Source of the DNA: JAFGVL01 sp963662245
GTDB lineage: Bacteria; Bacteroidota; Bacteroidia; Bacteroidales; Paludibacteraceae
NCBI GenBank assembly: GCA_963662245.2
Contig: CAXXVQ010000009.1
Location: 1-64,000, forward strand
Length of the DNA: 64,000 nt
Direction of reading: 5' to 3'
The notes below the pieces were generated by a model. The model had not been told where the DNA came from, did no database searches, and saw nothing but the letters and a program-made list of their open reading frames with translations. The translations under genes were made by a program, and so were the position numbers. Position 1 is the first letter of the stretch. Every line of letters begins with the position of its first letter. Positions 1 to 7,114 of this stretch are shown piece by piece.

Positions 1-765
1 AGAGGTGTTAAATAGCACTTCATTAATAACTAAATCTCCCGATTTGGGGAAATATATTTCGGAAATAATTGAATCTTGAGGGATAATGATAGTGTCATTG
101 TGAATGGTGTCTACAGAAGTAAAATCATATGCCTCACCGGTAATTTTGATATTATCAAAGAAATATGATTTCCCTTGCGTAGATGAATTTTTGCAAAGCA
201 CCCCCACATATTTTGATTCTAAATAAGTAGTATCAATAGTAGTTCCTTCAAGCGTAAAAGCTGAATCAGTTGATAATTTTGAATACAAACTCCACAAACC
301 AGCACTATCTCGAGTCACTCTAACAGTACATTCAACTGGTTTCATATCAACTCTATCATCCAAGCCATCAATAATCTCTACCTGCTTTGTACTATCATTT
401 CTATACAAGGAAATTTCATCCGTAGTATTTCCAATTTTCACAAAATATCCTTTTGAAGACAGTAATTCAGGATTGGAGGCAGTAAGTACAAACAAAGAAT
501 AATTTGATGAGGATGGGTTGTAGTTAATCTTGATGTCAGCTTGCCAAACTGCATTTTTAATTGCTTTCGATTCTGTACTCAAGTATGAAGTATCAGCAAC
601 CGAAATATTTAACTGCAACACACTATCTGCATTTACTATAAAATTCTCCGTTGTCCCTATCCAGCTAGGATTTTCAGTAAAACTGCCATCCGAGAAATCA
701 TCATCCACTTGAGAGAAGCCTTGAATGCAGGCTAACAGCATGAAAAATAGGAGAATTATGCGCAT
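1..765 (-). CDS. Lamin-tail-domain surface protein, C-terminus cut by the window edge
   Basis: The minus-strand frame is open from an ATG at 765 to base 1, giving 255 residues with no stop. It begins with a hydrophobic signal peptide (MRIILLFFMLLACIQGFSQ), continues with DDDFSDGSFTENPSWIGTTE, the usual opening of Bacteroidota surface proteins whose first domain resembles a lectin-like jelly roll, and at the edge enters LVINEVLFN, the start of a lamin-tail domain. Such proteins are generally exported and anchored at the cell surface; the exact role is unknown. A good minus-strand promoter lies at 832-865. The missing C-terminus may carry a type IX secretion signal, which cannot be checked here. 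Confidence 0.8.
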   Translation of the reverse strand, partial: MRIILLFFMLLACIQGFSQVDDDFSDGSFTENPSWIGTTENFIVNADSVLQLNISVADTSYLSTESKAIKNAVWQADIKINYNPSSSNYSLFVLTASNPELLSSKGYFVKIGNTTDEISLYRNDSTKQVEIIDGLDDRVDMKPVECTVRVTRDSAGLWSLYSKLSTDSAFTLEGTTIDTTYLESKYVGVLCKNSSTQGKSYFFDNIKITGEAYDFTSVDTIHNDTIIIPQDSIISEIYFPKSGDLVINEVLFNTS

Positions 766-770
766 GAAAC

Positions 771-800
771 TTTCTAATTAATTGAAATGAACTAACTTTG
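771..800 (+). promoter_or_regulatory. Promoter of asd
   Basis: A perfect -7 box TAACTTTG lies at 793-800, with a weak -33 (TTTC, 771-774) 18 bp upstream. Transcription would start near 806, leaving a leader of about 76 nt before asd. Confidence 0.5.
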
Positions 801-831
801 CAAAACTTTTCTCATTTTGAGAAACGAATAA

Positions 832-865
832 CAAATATACAATTTAGTTTGAACTTTTTATCAAA
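832..865 (-). promoter_or_regulatory. Promoter of the lamin-tail gene
   Basis: On the minus strand TTTG (862-865) is followed after 22 bp by TATATTTG (832-839), matching the Bacteroidota -33/-7 consensus. Predicted transcription starts near 825 and runs left. Confidence 0.6.
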
Positions 866-882
866 CCCTTTATTTTACTAAA

Positions 883-1893
883 ATGAAAGTAGCAATTGTT
901 GGTGCAAGTGGAGCCGTAGGTCAAGAATTCTTGCGCGTACTAGAAGAGAGAAATTTCCCAATGGATGAACTAGTGTTGTTTGGTTCATCGCGCAGTGCCG
1001 GAACTGAATATGATTTCAAAGGAAAGAAATATACGGTGAAGGAATTGGTACATGGAGATGATTTCAAGGGTATTGATATTGCATTTACATCTGCAGGAGC
1101 AGGTATCTCTAAAGAATTTGCTGCTGACATCACAAAATTTGGTGCGGTAATGATTGATAACTCAAGCGCTTTCCGTATGGATACCGATGTGCCTTTGGTT
1201 GTTCCGGAAGTGAACCCTGAAGACGCAAAAGATCGTCCTCGTGGCATCATTGCTAATCCAAACTGTACTACTATCCAAATGGTAGTTGCATTAAAAGCTA
1301 TTGAAAACCTATCGCACATTAAACGAGTACATGTAGCAACTTACCAAGCTGCTTCGGGTGCGGGTGCTGCTGCAATGGACGAATTAGCAGAGCAATATGC
1401 ACAAATCGTACGCGGTGAAGAGCCAACTGTTGATAAATTTGCTCACCAATTAGCATACAACTTAATTCCTCAAGTAGATGTTTTCACTGAAAACGGATAC
1501 ACTAAAGAGGAAATGAAAATGTATAACGAAACACGCAAAATCATGCACTCTGATATTGAAGTAAGTGCAATGTGCGTGCGTGTTCCTGCACTTCGTGCTC
1601 ACTCAGAATCTATATGGTTAGAAACTGAGGCTCCAGTTTCTGTAGAAGCTGCAAAAGAAGCATTTGCAAAAGCTGAAGGCGTAATTCTACAAGATGACCC
1701 TGCAAACAAAGTATATCCAATGCCTTTATTTGTAGCAACAAAAGATCCTGTTTTTGTGGGTCGTATTCGTGAAGATTTAGCTAATCCTAACGGACTAACA
1801 TTCTGGTGCGTGGGTGACCAAATCAAAAAAGGAGCTGCTCTTAATGCAGTACAAATCGCCGAATACCTTATCAAGGTTGGTGATGTAAAATAA
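883..1893 (+). CDS. asd: Aspartate-semialdehyde dehydrogenase
   Basis: Reduces L-aspartyl-4-phosphate to L-aspartate 4-semialdehyde with NADPH, at the branch to lysine/diaminopimelate, threonine and methionine; cytosolic. The 336-residue length is normal. The N-terminal nucleotide-binding loop GASGAVGQ is at residues 7-14, the catalytic cysteine is C128 in NPNCTT, and the active-site histidine is about H240 in RAHSE. The gene stands alone between its own promoter and a terminator at 1922-1952. Identification is firm. Confidence 0.97.
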   Translation: MKVAIVGASGAVGQEFLRVLEERNFPMDELVLFGSSRSAGTEYDFKGKKYTVKELVHGDDFKGIDIAFTSAGAGISKEFAADITKFGAVMIDNSSAFRMDTDVPLVVPEVNPEDAKDRPRGIIANPNCTTIQMVVALKAIENLSHIKRVHVATYQAASGAGAAAMDELAEQYAQIVRGEEPTVDKFAHQLAYNLIPQVDVFTENGYTKEEMKMYNETRKIMHSDIEVSAMCVRVPALRAHSESIWLETEAPVSVEAAKEAFAKAEGVILQDDPANKVYPMPLFVATKDPVFVGRIREDLANPNGLTFWCVGDQIKKGAALNAVQIAEYLIKVGDVK

Positions 1894-1921
1894 GTTCTGA
1901 ATCAAATTCACTATATGAAAG

Positions 1922-1952
1922 TGGCGAAGCTCGTTTGGGTTTCGCCATTTTT
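1922..1952 (+). terminator. Terminator after asd
   Basis: Arms TGGCGAA (1922-1928) and TTCGCCA (1941-1947), then a T run. Confidence 0.75.
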
Positions 1953-2053
1953 GTTACTGTATATAGCTCAGATTTTATATTTATAAATAGTTATATTTGT
2001 ATGGACTTGGACATTAAACCAAACTCAATAATGTGTTATTAGCTTAAGATTAA

Positions 2054-2620
2054 ATGAAAAAAGGAAAGAAAAATAAGAACTGGTATATATTTTTAATTGG
2101 CTGTATTTTATTCATTGTTCAAAGAAGAATATTTGAAAGAGATACAATTAACCATCCTGGATATTTATATTTTATCCTAACTACAGTTATTGACCTAATT
2201 CTATTCCTTTTATATCAAGTTTATAAAAAGGAAAAAATGTTAAGATGGGTAGATATTGCATCAAAATTAAAAGAATCATATGTATATATTTTTTCTCTTT
2301 TTGTTTTAATTACACCTATTCTGTTATCCACATTTGGAATGGTTAATTGGGCATATACTAAAGGTTCAGACATAAAAACAGATTCTTTTAAAATTATTCA
2401 TATATCTGAAGGAACAGGTAAAAGCAAGGCTTCTATTCAGTATGTGGTTGATGGAAAAGTAAATGTATTTTCTGGGGCTCCAGAGATATATGATATTTTA
2501 AAGCAAAAGAGAAATACAGATATTGATGCCTTTTTTATTGTAAGATATAAAGAAGGACTGTTTAAAACATATATAATTAATGATTGGTCTTTTGCGGTAA
2601 ATAAAAAAGAATCGTTATGA
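2054..2620 (+). CDS. Unrecognised membrane protein, first gene of a three-gene group
   Basis: I do not recognise this 188-residue protein. Three hydrophobic segments are visible at about residues 11-25, 40-58 and 74-96, followed by a soluble C-terminal part of about 90 residues whose side cannot be decided. A -7 box TATATTTG at 1992-1999 may drive it. Its stop overlaps the next start as ATGA (2617-2620), so the two are translationally coupled. The coding sequence looks notably AT-rich and lysine/isoleucine-rich beside asd, which would fit a lineage-specific gene. Confidence 0.7.
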   Translation: MKKGKKNKNWYIFLIGCILFIVQRRIFERDTINHPGYLYFILTTVIDLILFLLYQVYKKEKMLRWVDIASKLKESYVYIFSLFVLITPILLSTFGMVNWAYTKGSDIKTDSFKIIHISEGTGKSKASIQYVVDGKVNVFSGAPEIYDILKQKRNTDIDAFFIVRYKEGLFKTYIINDWSFAVNKKESL

Positions 2621-3153
2621 GAATGTATCTCACTATAATTTCAGTAACAATCTTATTCTTAATGTCTAGTAATAGATTTCGTGTTGAAAATCTAGAAAGT
2701 CATCAAGTTGCCTTTGGTGAGTTACCAAAAGAGATACAAAACTCTCTATTAAAATTATCAAACACTAAACATTATCTTAAAAAAATAGCTGATAGCCAAG
2801 ATTTAAAGCCAAGAATAAATTCTAACTTAATATCTTTAGATGGGGAGTTTACATTAGAAGACGAAAAGTTGGGTCCTTGGACCAGTTCTAAAACTCTTAC
2901 AGATAAAAATAGAGGGATAATATATAGAATAAAGGCAGGAACACCATCTCCATTGATAATACATAATAATATGTTATTCATCCCAAATGACTATAATATT
3001 TTGCATGGAAATCGAATAACTAAAGCAATATTTACAAGGTACTCGTTACTAAATACTTTCTCTGCATATACTAGCAAATTAGTTTTTTATATTTCATTCA
3101 TCTTAATTGTATTTCTAGCACTACGCCAAGTCGGATATAAAATCTGGAGATAA
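2617..3153 (+). CDS. Unrecognised protein with terminal membrane helices
   Basis: 178 residues. A hydrophobic segment at residues 3-17 could be a signal anchor and a second lies at about 152-168, near the C-terminus, leaving a soluble region of about 130 residues between them, likely outside the cytoplasm. It overlaps the previous gene by 4 bp and is followed after 12 bp by the next, so the three form one transcript. No family or motif was recognised. Confidence 0.65.
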   Translation: MRMYLTIISVTILFLMSSNRFRVENLESHQVAFGELPKEIQNSLLKLSNTKHYLKKIADSQDLKPRINSNLISLDGEFTLEDEKLGPWTSSKTLTDKNRGIIYRIKAGTPSPLIIHNNMLFIPNDYNILHGNRITKAIFTRYSLLNTFSAYTSKLVFYISFILIVFLALRQVGYKIWR

Positions 3154-3165
3154 TTCAATATAATT

Positions 3166-3597
3166 ATGAAAAAACAAACTAGAAATATATTAATTGGGAT
3201 AGGAGTTCTCTTTGTATTGTTCTTTACTATTGGAGGACATTTTATAAATAAGCATTACCATGAAAATATAAAAAGTCATCCTCAGATGTATTGTTATGAA
3301 TATTTTAAAGGAAACGAGAATCCTGTTTCTGTACTAATAATTGAAGACTTAAGTTTAAAGAATCATTATTTGGAATATTATCATGAATTAGAAAATGGGA
3401 AAGAACCATACTTACATAATGATATTCCATTAAAAGGGATGCCACAATACAGTCCCGTTTATGTAATCAAGTACACTCCAGACAGCATATTAGCAAAAGT
3501 GGTCAGCTATTATGATCGAGGTGCAAAATTTGGAGGAAATTTCACAAAAGGCTGGGTATACGCAAAAACTTTACATAAAGATCCACCGCAAGAATAA
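3166..3597 (+). CDS. Unrecognised single-anchor protein
   Basis: 143 residues with one N-terminal hydrophobic segment (about residues 8-27), then a soluble, probably extracytoplasmic domain rich in tyrosine and histidine. Third gene of the 2054-3597 group. The repeat element at 3618 follows its stop by 20 bp, and no clear terminator was seen. Function unknown. Confidence 0.65.
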   Translation: MKKQTRNILIGIGVLFVLFFTIGGHFINKHYHENIKSHPQMYCYEYFKGNENPVSVLIIEDLSLKNHYLEYYHELENGKEPYLHNDIPLKGMPQYSPVYVIKYTPDSILAKVVSYYDRGAKFGGNFTKGWVYAKTLHKDPPQE

Positions 3598-3617
3598 ATC
3601 TTGACAACAATATTTTA

Positions 3618-3693
3618 GACCTCCCCCTAACCCCCTCCATGTGGAGGGGGAACAGAACTGCAATAGCAAACCTTATCCTAACTTGGGGAGGTC
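3618..3693. repeat. 76-bp intergenic repeat, copy A
   Basis: Begins GACCTCCCC and ends GGGGAGGTC, a 9-bp perfect terminal inverted repeat. Inside is a second hairpin, CCCCCTCC against GGAGGGGG. The same architecture recurs at 30909-30986. An open frame across it (3639-3872) is not a credible gene. Confidence 0.8.
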
Positions 3694-3767
3694 GACTTAA
3701 AATCATCAACAAAATTCTCATTCTTCCCTTTTTTGTTAAAAATAGTCAACAACATAAATATTTTCCT

Positions 3768-3805
3768 TTGGAAATTGTTTATGTTGGAAATTGTATTTAT
3801 CTTTG
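3768..3805 (+). promoter_or_regulatory. Promoter and possible operator of the redox operon
   Basis: The -7 box TATCTTTG (3798-3805) lies 20 bp after an ATTG at 3774-3777. An 11-bp perfect direct repeat TTGGAAATTGT occurs at 3768-3778 and 3784-3794, one 16-bp step apart, covering the -33 region and the spacer, where a repressor would sit. Confidence 0.55.
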
Positions 3806-3837
3806 TATCATCAATCAAAGAATAACACACTTTAAAT

Positions 3838-4218
3838 ATGGAATGTATTTGTATAATAAAAGATATTTATAGAGCTATTAGCGATTTTGAAGAGAAGTTT
3901 GATAACTCATTTGGTATTTGCATTAATGAAGGCTTAGTACTTTGCTCTCTGAAAGACAAACAACTATCATCAAGCGAAATTGCAGAACATGCCGGATTAA
4001 AATTATCACATGCATCCAAACTAATAAAATCGGTAGAAGACAAAGGATACATTAACCGCTCTATAGGAAATAGTGATAAACGATATATGAACTTTGAACT
4101 TTCTGAAAAAGGCATAGAGATGCTAGCAAAAATTCAAAGCAACCCTTTAGATATTCCAGAATTATTACAACCGATTTTCAAATGCAACCAAACATCTACT
4201 CAGGGTATCAAGTGGTAA
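3838..4218 (+). CDS. MarR-like winged-helix regulator
   Basis: 126 residues. The centre (about 40-85) reads as a winged helix: LSSSEIAEHAGLKLSHASKL is helix-turn-helix, then the wing IGNSDKRYMNFELSEKG. This fits MarR-type repressors that sense phenolics, oxidants or thiol state. It is short for the family; cysteines at residues 4, 27 and 36 could serve as sensors, which is inference. It heads an operon of thioredoxins and a ferredoxin, the next gene starting 18 bp later, and presumably controls it. Confidence 0.8.
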   Translation: MECICIIKDIYRAISDFEEKFDNSFGICINEGLVLCSLKDKQLSSSEIAEHAGLKLSHASKLIKSVEDKGYINRSIGNSDKRYMNFELSEKGIEMLAKIQSNPLDIPELLQPIFKCNQTSTQGIKW

Positions 4219-4236
4219 TTTAAAAATTGATATAGT

Positions 4237-4722
4237 ATGAAAAAGACATTAATCCTTGCTTTTGCCTCAGTATTGCTACTAGCATCATGCGGCAATAACA
4301 AGCAAAAAGAAGAGAATAAACAAGAAACACAAATAGAAACTAAAAAAGAAAAAACCATGAAAGCAATTCATTTAACAAAAGAAGAATTCTTGAAAAAAGT
4401 GATGAACTATGAGGAAAACCCAACAGAATGGAAATACCTAGGTGACAAACCTTGTATTATCGACTTCTACGCAGATTGGTGTGGGCCTTGTAAAGCAGTA
4501 GCTCCAGTTTTGGAACAACTTGCTGAGGAGTATGACGGCAAAATCTATGTGTACAAAATCAACACTGAAGAACAACAAGAACTTGCAGCAGTATTTGGTA
4601 TTCAAAGCATCCCAACTATTTACTTCTGCCCAATGGATGAAAATCCACAAATGGCACAAGGTGCTCTACCTAAGTCAGCTTTCAAACAAGCTATTAGCGA
4701 AGTACTTAAAGTACAAGAATAA
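4237..4722 (+). CDS. Thioredoxin-fold lipoprotein
   Basis: 161 residues. The signal peptide ends in lipobox LLASC, with lipidated C18, followed by a charged linker to about residue 40 and a thioredoxin domain carrying the full active site WCGPC at 81-85 and a conserved cis-proline in SIPT. The protein should be membrane-anchored outside the cytoplasm, reducing or exchanging periplasmic disulfides. It needs an electron source, and the small membrane proteins just downstream are possible partners. Second gene of the redox operon. Confidence 0.9.
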   Translation: MKKTLILAFASVLLLASCGNNKQKEENKQETQIETKKEKTMKAIHLTKEEFLKKVMNYEENPTEWKYLGDKPCIIDFYADWCGPCKAVAPVLEQLAEEYDGKIYVYKINTEEQQELAAVFGIQSIPTIYFCPMDENPQMAQGALPKSAFKQAISEVLKVQE

Positions 4723-4754
4723 ATAAATCGCAGGTACCAACCAGAATATATTAC

Positions 4755-4768
4755 GCCCCTACGGGGGC
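4755..4768. repeat. Short GC-rich palindrome inside the operon
   Basis: GCCCC TACG GGGGC between the lipoprotein and the DUF6132-like gene. It resembles other short intergenic palindromes in this window (6744-6905) and could also act as an mRNA-stabilising or processing hairpin. Confidence 0.5.
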
Positions 4769-4783
4769 ACAAAATATTAAACG

Positions 4784-4990
4784 ATGAAAAACAAGATAAA
4801 AGATTACCTAAAGAAGAACCTAATCACTCTGATTGGGATTCCCGTTGGAGCTCTAGGAGGCTATCTGTATTGGCACTTCATAGGATGTAATTCCGGTGCG
4901 TGCCCAATCACAGGCGACCCTCTAATCAGCTCTGCTTATGGTGCAATACTTGGGGCTCTTTTGTTTAGCTCGTTTAAATCTAAAGAATAA
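4784..4990 (+). CDS. Small membrane protein, DUF6132-like
   Basis: 68 residues. Two glycine-rich membrane segments (about 13-32 and 48-63) flank a loop with two cysteines, CNSGACPITGDP at 35-46. This matches my memory of DUF6132, a Bacteroidota family of unknown function often near thioredoxins. The paired cysteines next to two thioredoxin genes suggest a role in moving electrons or binding metal at the membrane; this is inference. Confidence 0.75.
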   Translation: MKNKIKDYLKKNLITLIGIPVGALGGYLYWHFIGCNSGACPITGDPLISSAYGAILGALLFSSFKSKE

Positions 4991-5024
4991 TTTTTCGTAT
5001 TGATAATCCCAAAGATTTTTTAAG

Positions 5025-5276
5025 ATGAAGGTGATAGAATATTTTAAAAGCTGGACATTTGACCGTTACTTCCGAATAATAATTGCTGCAATGATTGCCG
5101 CATATGCCATAGATTCTGAGCAATACGGGCTGTTGCTTGCATCCGGGTGGTTTGGGTTCCTCGCTTTCACAAATATATCCTGCTGCGGAGTGGGTGGTTG
5201 CAAGACTACTCCAAAACAAAAAAACACGGAGACTCAAAACGAAGAAATAACTATTAACTACGAAGAAATAAAGTAA
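5025..5276 (+). CDS. Small cysteine-rich membrane protein
   Basis: 83 residues. One long hydrophobic stretch (about 16-50) probably makes two short helices, ending in NISCCGVGGCKTTP with three cysteines in CCGVGGC (about residues 53-59), then a charged tail. I do not know the family; similar small inner-membrane proteins accompany rhodanese or thioredoxin genes. Thioredoxin starts 6 bp after its stop. The CC..GC cluster could bind a metal or form a redox disulfide. Confidence 0.7.
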   Translation: MKVIEYFKSWTFDRYFRIIIAAMIAAYAIDSEQYGLLLASGWFGFLAFTNISCCGVGGCKTTPKQKNTETQNEEITINYEEIK

Positions 5277-5282
5277 AACAAT

Positions 5283-5582
5283 ATGGAATCTTCAAAATTT
5301 AATGAATTGGTTGGAAGCGACCAGCCTATAGTTATCGATTTTTACGCTCCTTGGTGTGGACCTTGTAAAGCCATGGGACCTGTACTTGAAAACTTAAAGG
5401 CGAGAGTAGGCGACAAAGCTAAAATCGTAAAAATAGATGTAGATGACAATCAAGACTTAGCTCTTCAATTAGGAATTAGAAGTGTACCTACACTAATGAT
5501 TTTTAAGAATGGTGAAGTAAAATGGAAGAAGATTGGCATTAGCAATGTCAGTGAAATGGAAACCGAACTAGCAAAACTATAA
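5283..5582 (+). CDS. trxA: Thioredoxin
   Basis: 99 residues, a bare thioredoxin domain with WCGPC at 24-28 and the cis-proline loop SVPT. There is no signal peptide, so it is cytosolic, reducing protein disulfides with electrons from thioredoxin reductase, which is not encoded here. Fifth gene of the redox operon. A terminator-like hairpin (5591-5620) separates it from the next gene. Confidence 0.93.
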   Translation: MESSKFNELVGSDQPIVIDFYAPWCGPCKAMGPVLENLKARVGDKAKIVKIDVDDNQDLALQLGIRSVPTLMIFKNGEVKWKKIGISNVSEMETELAKL

Positions 5583-5590
5583 ATCGCTAC

Positions 5591-5620
5591 AAAACTCGTC
5601 TCTTTTAGGGACGAGTTTTT
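5591..5620 (+). terminator. Terminator-like hairpin inside the redox operon
   Basis: Arms AAAACTCGTC (5591-5600) and GACGAGTTTT (from 5610), followed by more T. The next ATG is at 5634, so there is no room for a separate promoter between them. It may work as a partial terminator or attenuator. Confidence 0.65.
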
Positions 5621-5633
5621 TAAAACATTAAAA

Positions 5634-6437
5634 ATGAAAACTAAGTTGAATGTTGGCAATATGCAGTGCGCACATTGCGTGAGTACTATCAACAGCAATT
5701 TATTAAAAATAAACGGAGTATTTGGTGTAGAGGCCAATATCGCTGAAAAAAATATTGTTGTTGATCATACTCCCGATGTAAGCTTTTCGGAAGTAAAATC
5801 CATTCTGGAAGAGCTAGGCTACTCTGCTTCAGATATTGACACATTTGGTCATAAAGCTGAAGATTGGGACAAGAATGACCGCCGCGTGGCTATGGCAAAC
5901 AAATTTGTTCGCCGTGTAATGGAACTGATGCCAATTGAAGAAAACATGACATTAATGGATTTTGGCTGCGGAACAGGACTTGTCGGACTACAATTTGCTC
6001 CTTATGTAAAACAATTGGTCATGGTAGATAATTCACCGGGCATGCTAGCTGTTTTAGTGAAAAAAGTGGGCGAAATGGAACTTGAATCGGTAGAGGTTGT
6101 AGGCCCAAGCATCAAAGCATCAGCAACTGAAAAAGTTGATGCAATTGTTTCGCAAATGGCATTTCACCATGTGGAAAATACTGACGAGGTGCTACAACAA
6201 ATGTATGACAAACTGAATCCGGGGGGATTTATTGCAATTGCAGATTTAGCAAAAGAAGATGGAAGTTTTCATCCTGAAAAAGTACCACATAATGGTTTTG
6301 ATGAGCAAACGCTTTGCAAAAGCATGAGTAACATAGGCTTTCAACTTCATCTGTGCGAAATCTTCAATACCATACAAAAAGAGACTGAACAAGGGCTTAA
6401 AAATTTTCAACAATTTTTAATCATAGCAAAAAAATAA
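5634..6437 (+). CDS. HMA-domain / SAM-dependent methyltransferase fusion
   Basis: 267 residues. Residues 1-70 form a heavy-metal-associated domain with the metal-binding motif GNMQCAHC (C12, C15). Residues 80-267 form a class I methyltransferase with SAM motif LMDFGCGTG (107-115), an acidic motif II region VDNSPGM, and AFHHVEN further on. The HMA domain could deliver a soft metal or metalloid to the methyltransferase, as in arsenic or tellurium methylation, but the substrate cannot be read from sequence. The ferredoxin gene follows after 6 bp. Confidence 0.85.
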   Translation: MKTKLNVGNMQCAHCVSTINSNLLKINGVFGVEANIAEKNIVVDHTPDVSFSEVKSILEELGYSASDIDTFGHKAEDWDKNDRRVAMANKFVRRVMELMPIEENMTLMDFGCGTGLVGLQFAPYVKQLVMVDNSPGMLAVLVKKVGEMELESVEVVGPSIKASATEKVDAIVSQMAFHHVENTDEVLQQMYDKLNPGGFIAIADLAKEDGSFHPEKVPHNGFDEQTLCKSMSNIGFQLHLCEIFNTIQKETEQGLKNFQQFLIIAKK

Positions 6438-6443
6438 AACGAA

Positions 6444-6626
6444 ATGGCAATTAAAGTTAGCAAATACGCGTGTCCACAAAATCACCGTTGTCCGCTGTTG
6501 AATGTGTGCCCTACCGGAGCCATTACTCAAAACGGAGTTGGTTTACCACAAATTGATGAGTCAAAATGTACTAACTGCGGCAAATGTATCCGCTATTGTG
6601 CCATGGGCGCAATGCATTTTGAATAG
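6444..6626 (+). CDS. Small 4Fe-4S ferredoxin
   Basis: 60 residues with seven cysteines. The C-terminal half is a textbook cluster motif, C42-x2-C45-x2-C48-x3-C52. The N-terminal half is unusual, C10-x5-C16-x5-C22-P, so the second cluster may be absent or differently bound. It likely carries electrons at low potential in the cytosol. Last gene of the redox operon, followed by a terminator at 6659-6690. Confidence 0.88.
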   Translation: MAIKVSKYACPQNHRCPLLNVCPTGAITQNGVGLPQIDESKCTNCGKCIRYCAMGAMHFE

Positions 6627-6658
6627 TAGTTTATAACAAACAAGAAAGAGAGAGAGAG

Positions 6659-6690
6659 AAAACCGAGTGAAGCAATTCATTCGGTTTTTT
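6659..6690 (+). terminator. Terminator of the redox operon
   Basis: Imperfect arms AAAACCGAGTGAA (6659-6671) and TTCATTCGGTTTT (6676-6688), then T residues. A GA-rich stretch lies just upstream (6642-6658). Confidence 0.75.
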
Positions 6691-6743
6691 AATTATAACT
6701 TTGTGAGATTTATAGAAAACTCCGAAGGAGTGTAACATTAATA

Positions 6744-6905
6744 ACCCCGTATGAAATGCGGGGTAACTTATACTAGAAAAACCCCAACCCCGAAGTGGGT
6801 TGAACCCTTTCAGGGCTCTGTTAAAGTGGATTATCTTTTACCCCACATTCCGCATCACTTCATATGGGGTTATTATAATTTAGCCCTTTGGGCAAGTAAT
6901 AAATA
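6744..6905. repeat. Cluster of short palindromic repeats
   Basis: Successive small hairpins: ACCCCGTATGAAATGCGGGG, then CAACCCCGAAGTGGGTTG, ACCC..GGGC around 6807, a wider TACCCC...GGGGTTA, and GCCCTTTGGGC near 6882. This is the look of Bacteroidota intergenic repeats. An open frame from 6751 reads through them, but its codons there are repeat sequence. Confidence 0.65.
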
Positions 6906-6915
6906 CATTTTCAAC

Positions 6916-7107
6916 ATGAAGAAAAAGAAAAATCGAATCACGCAAGATGATTACATCCGAGCCGTGAAAAAAGCCAATCGGGAGATTGAGCTTGAGAACA
7001 GTACGGGATTCAAAGCAGTAACAAGAATCCACAAGTCTAAAAAGGCTTATAATAGAAAGGAGGGGAAGAAAATAGATTTCGACCCCTCCTTTATTTCAAC
7101 CAATTAA
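6916..7107 (+). CDS. Small basic hypothetical protein
   Basis: 63 residues starting MKKKKNRITQDDYIRA. It is strongly basic with a predicted central helix, resembling a small conserved Bacteroidota protein of unknown function. I reject the longer start at 6751 because it lies in the repeat cluster. A basic, soluble protein of this kind might bind nucleic acid, but nothing shows it. It ends 7 bp before the convergent peroxiredoxin. Confidence 0.7.
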   Translation: MKKKKNRITQDDYIRAVKKANREIELENSTGFKAVTRIHKSKKAYNRKEGKKIDFDPSFISTN

Positions 7108-7114
7108 CTTAACT

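Noticed and set aside
2324..2332. Perfect DnaA box TTATCCACA
   Set aside because: Single hit inside a coding region; expected by chance in 64 kb of AT-rich DNA.
3639..3872. Plus-strand frame of 77 codons
   Set aside because: Runs through the 76-bp repeat and the regulator's promoter; no sensible protein.
6642..6660. GA-rich run
   Set aside because: Short, purine-rich spacer before a terminator; no sign of a microsatellite that matters.
6751..6915. N-terminal extension of the 6916 gene
   Set aside because: Its codons are palindromic repeat sequence; the protein resembles known small proteins only from the ATG at 6916.
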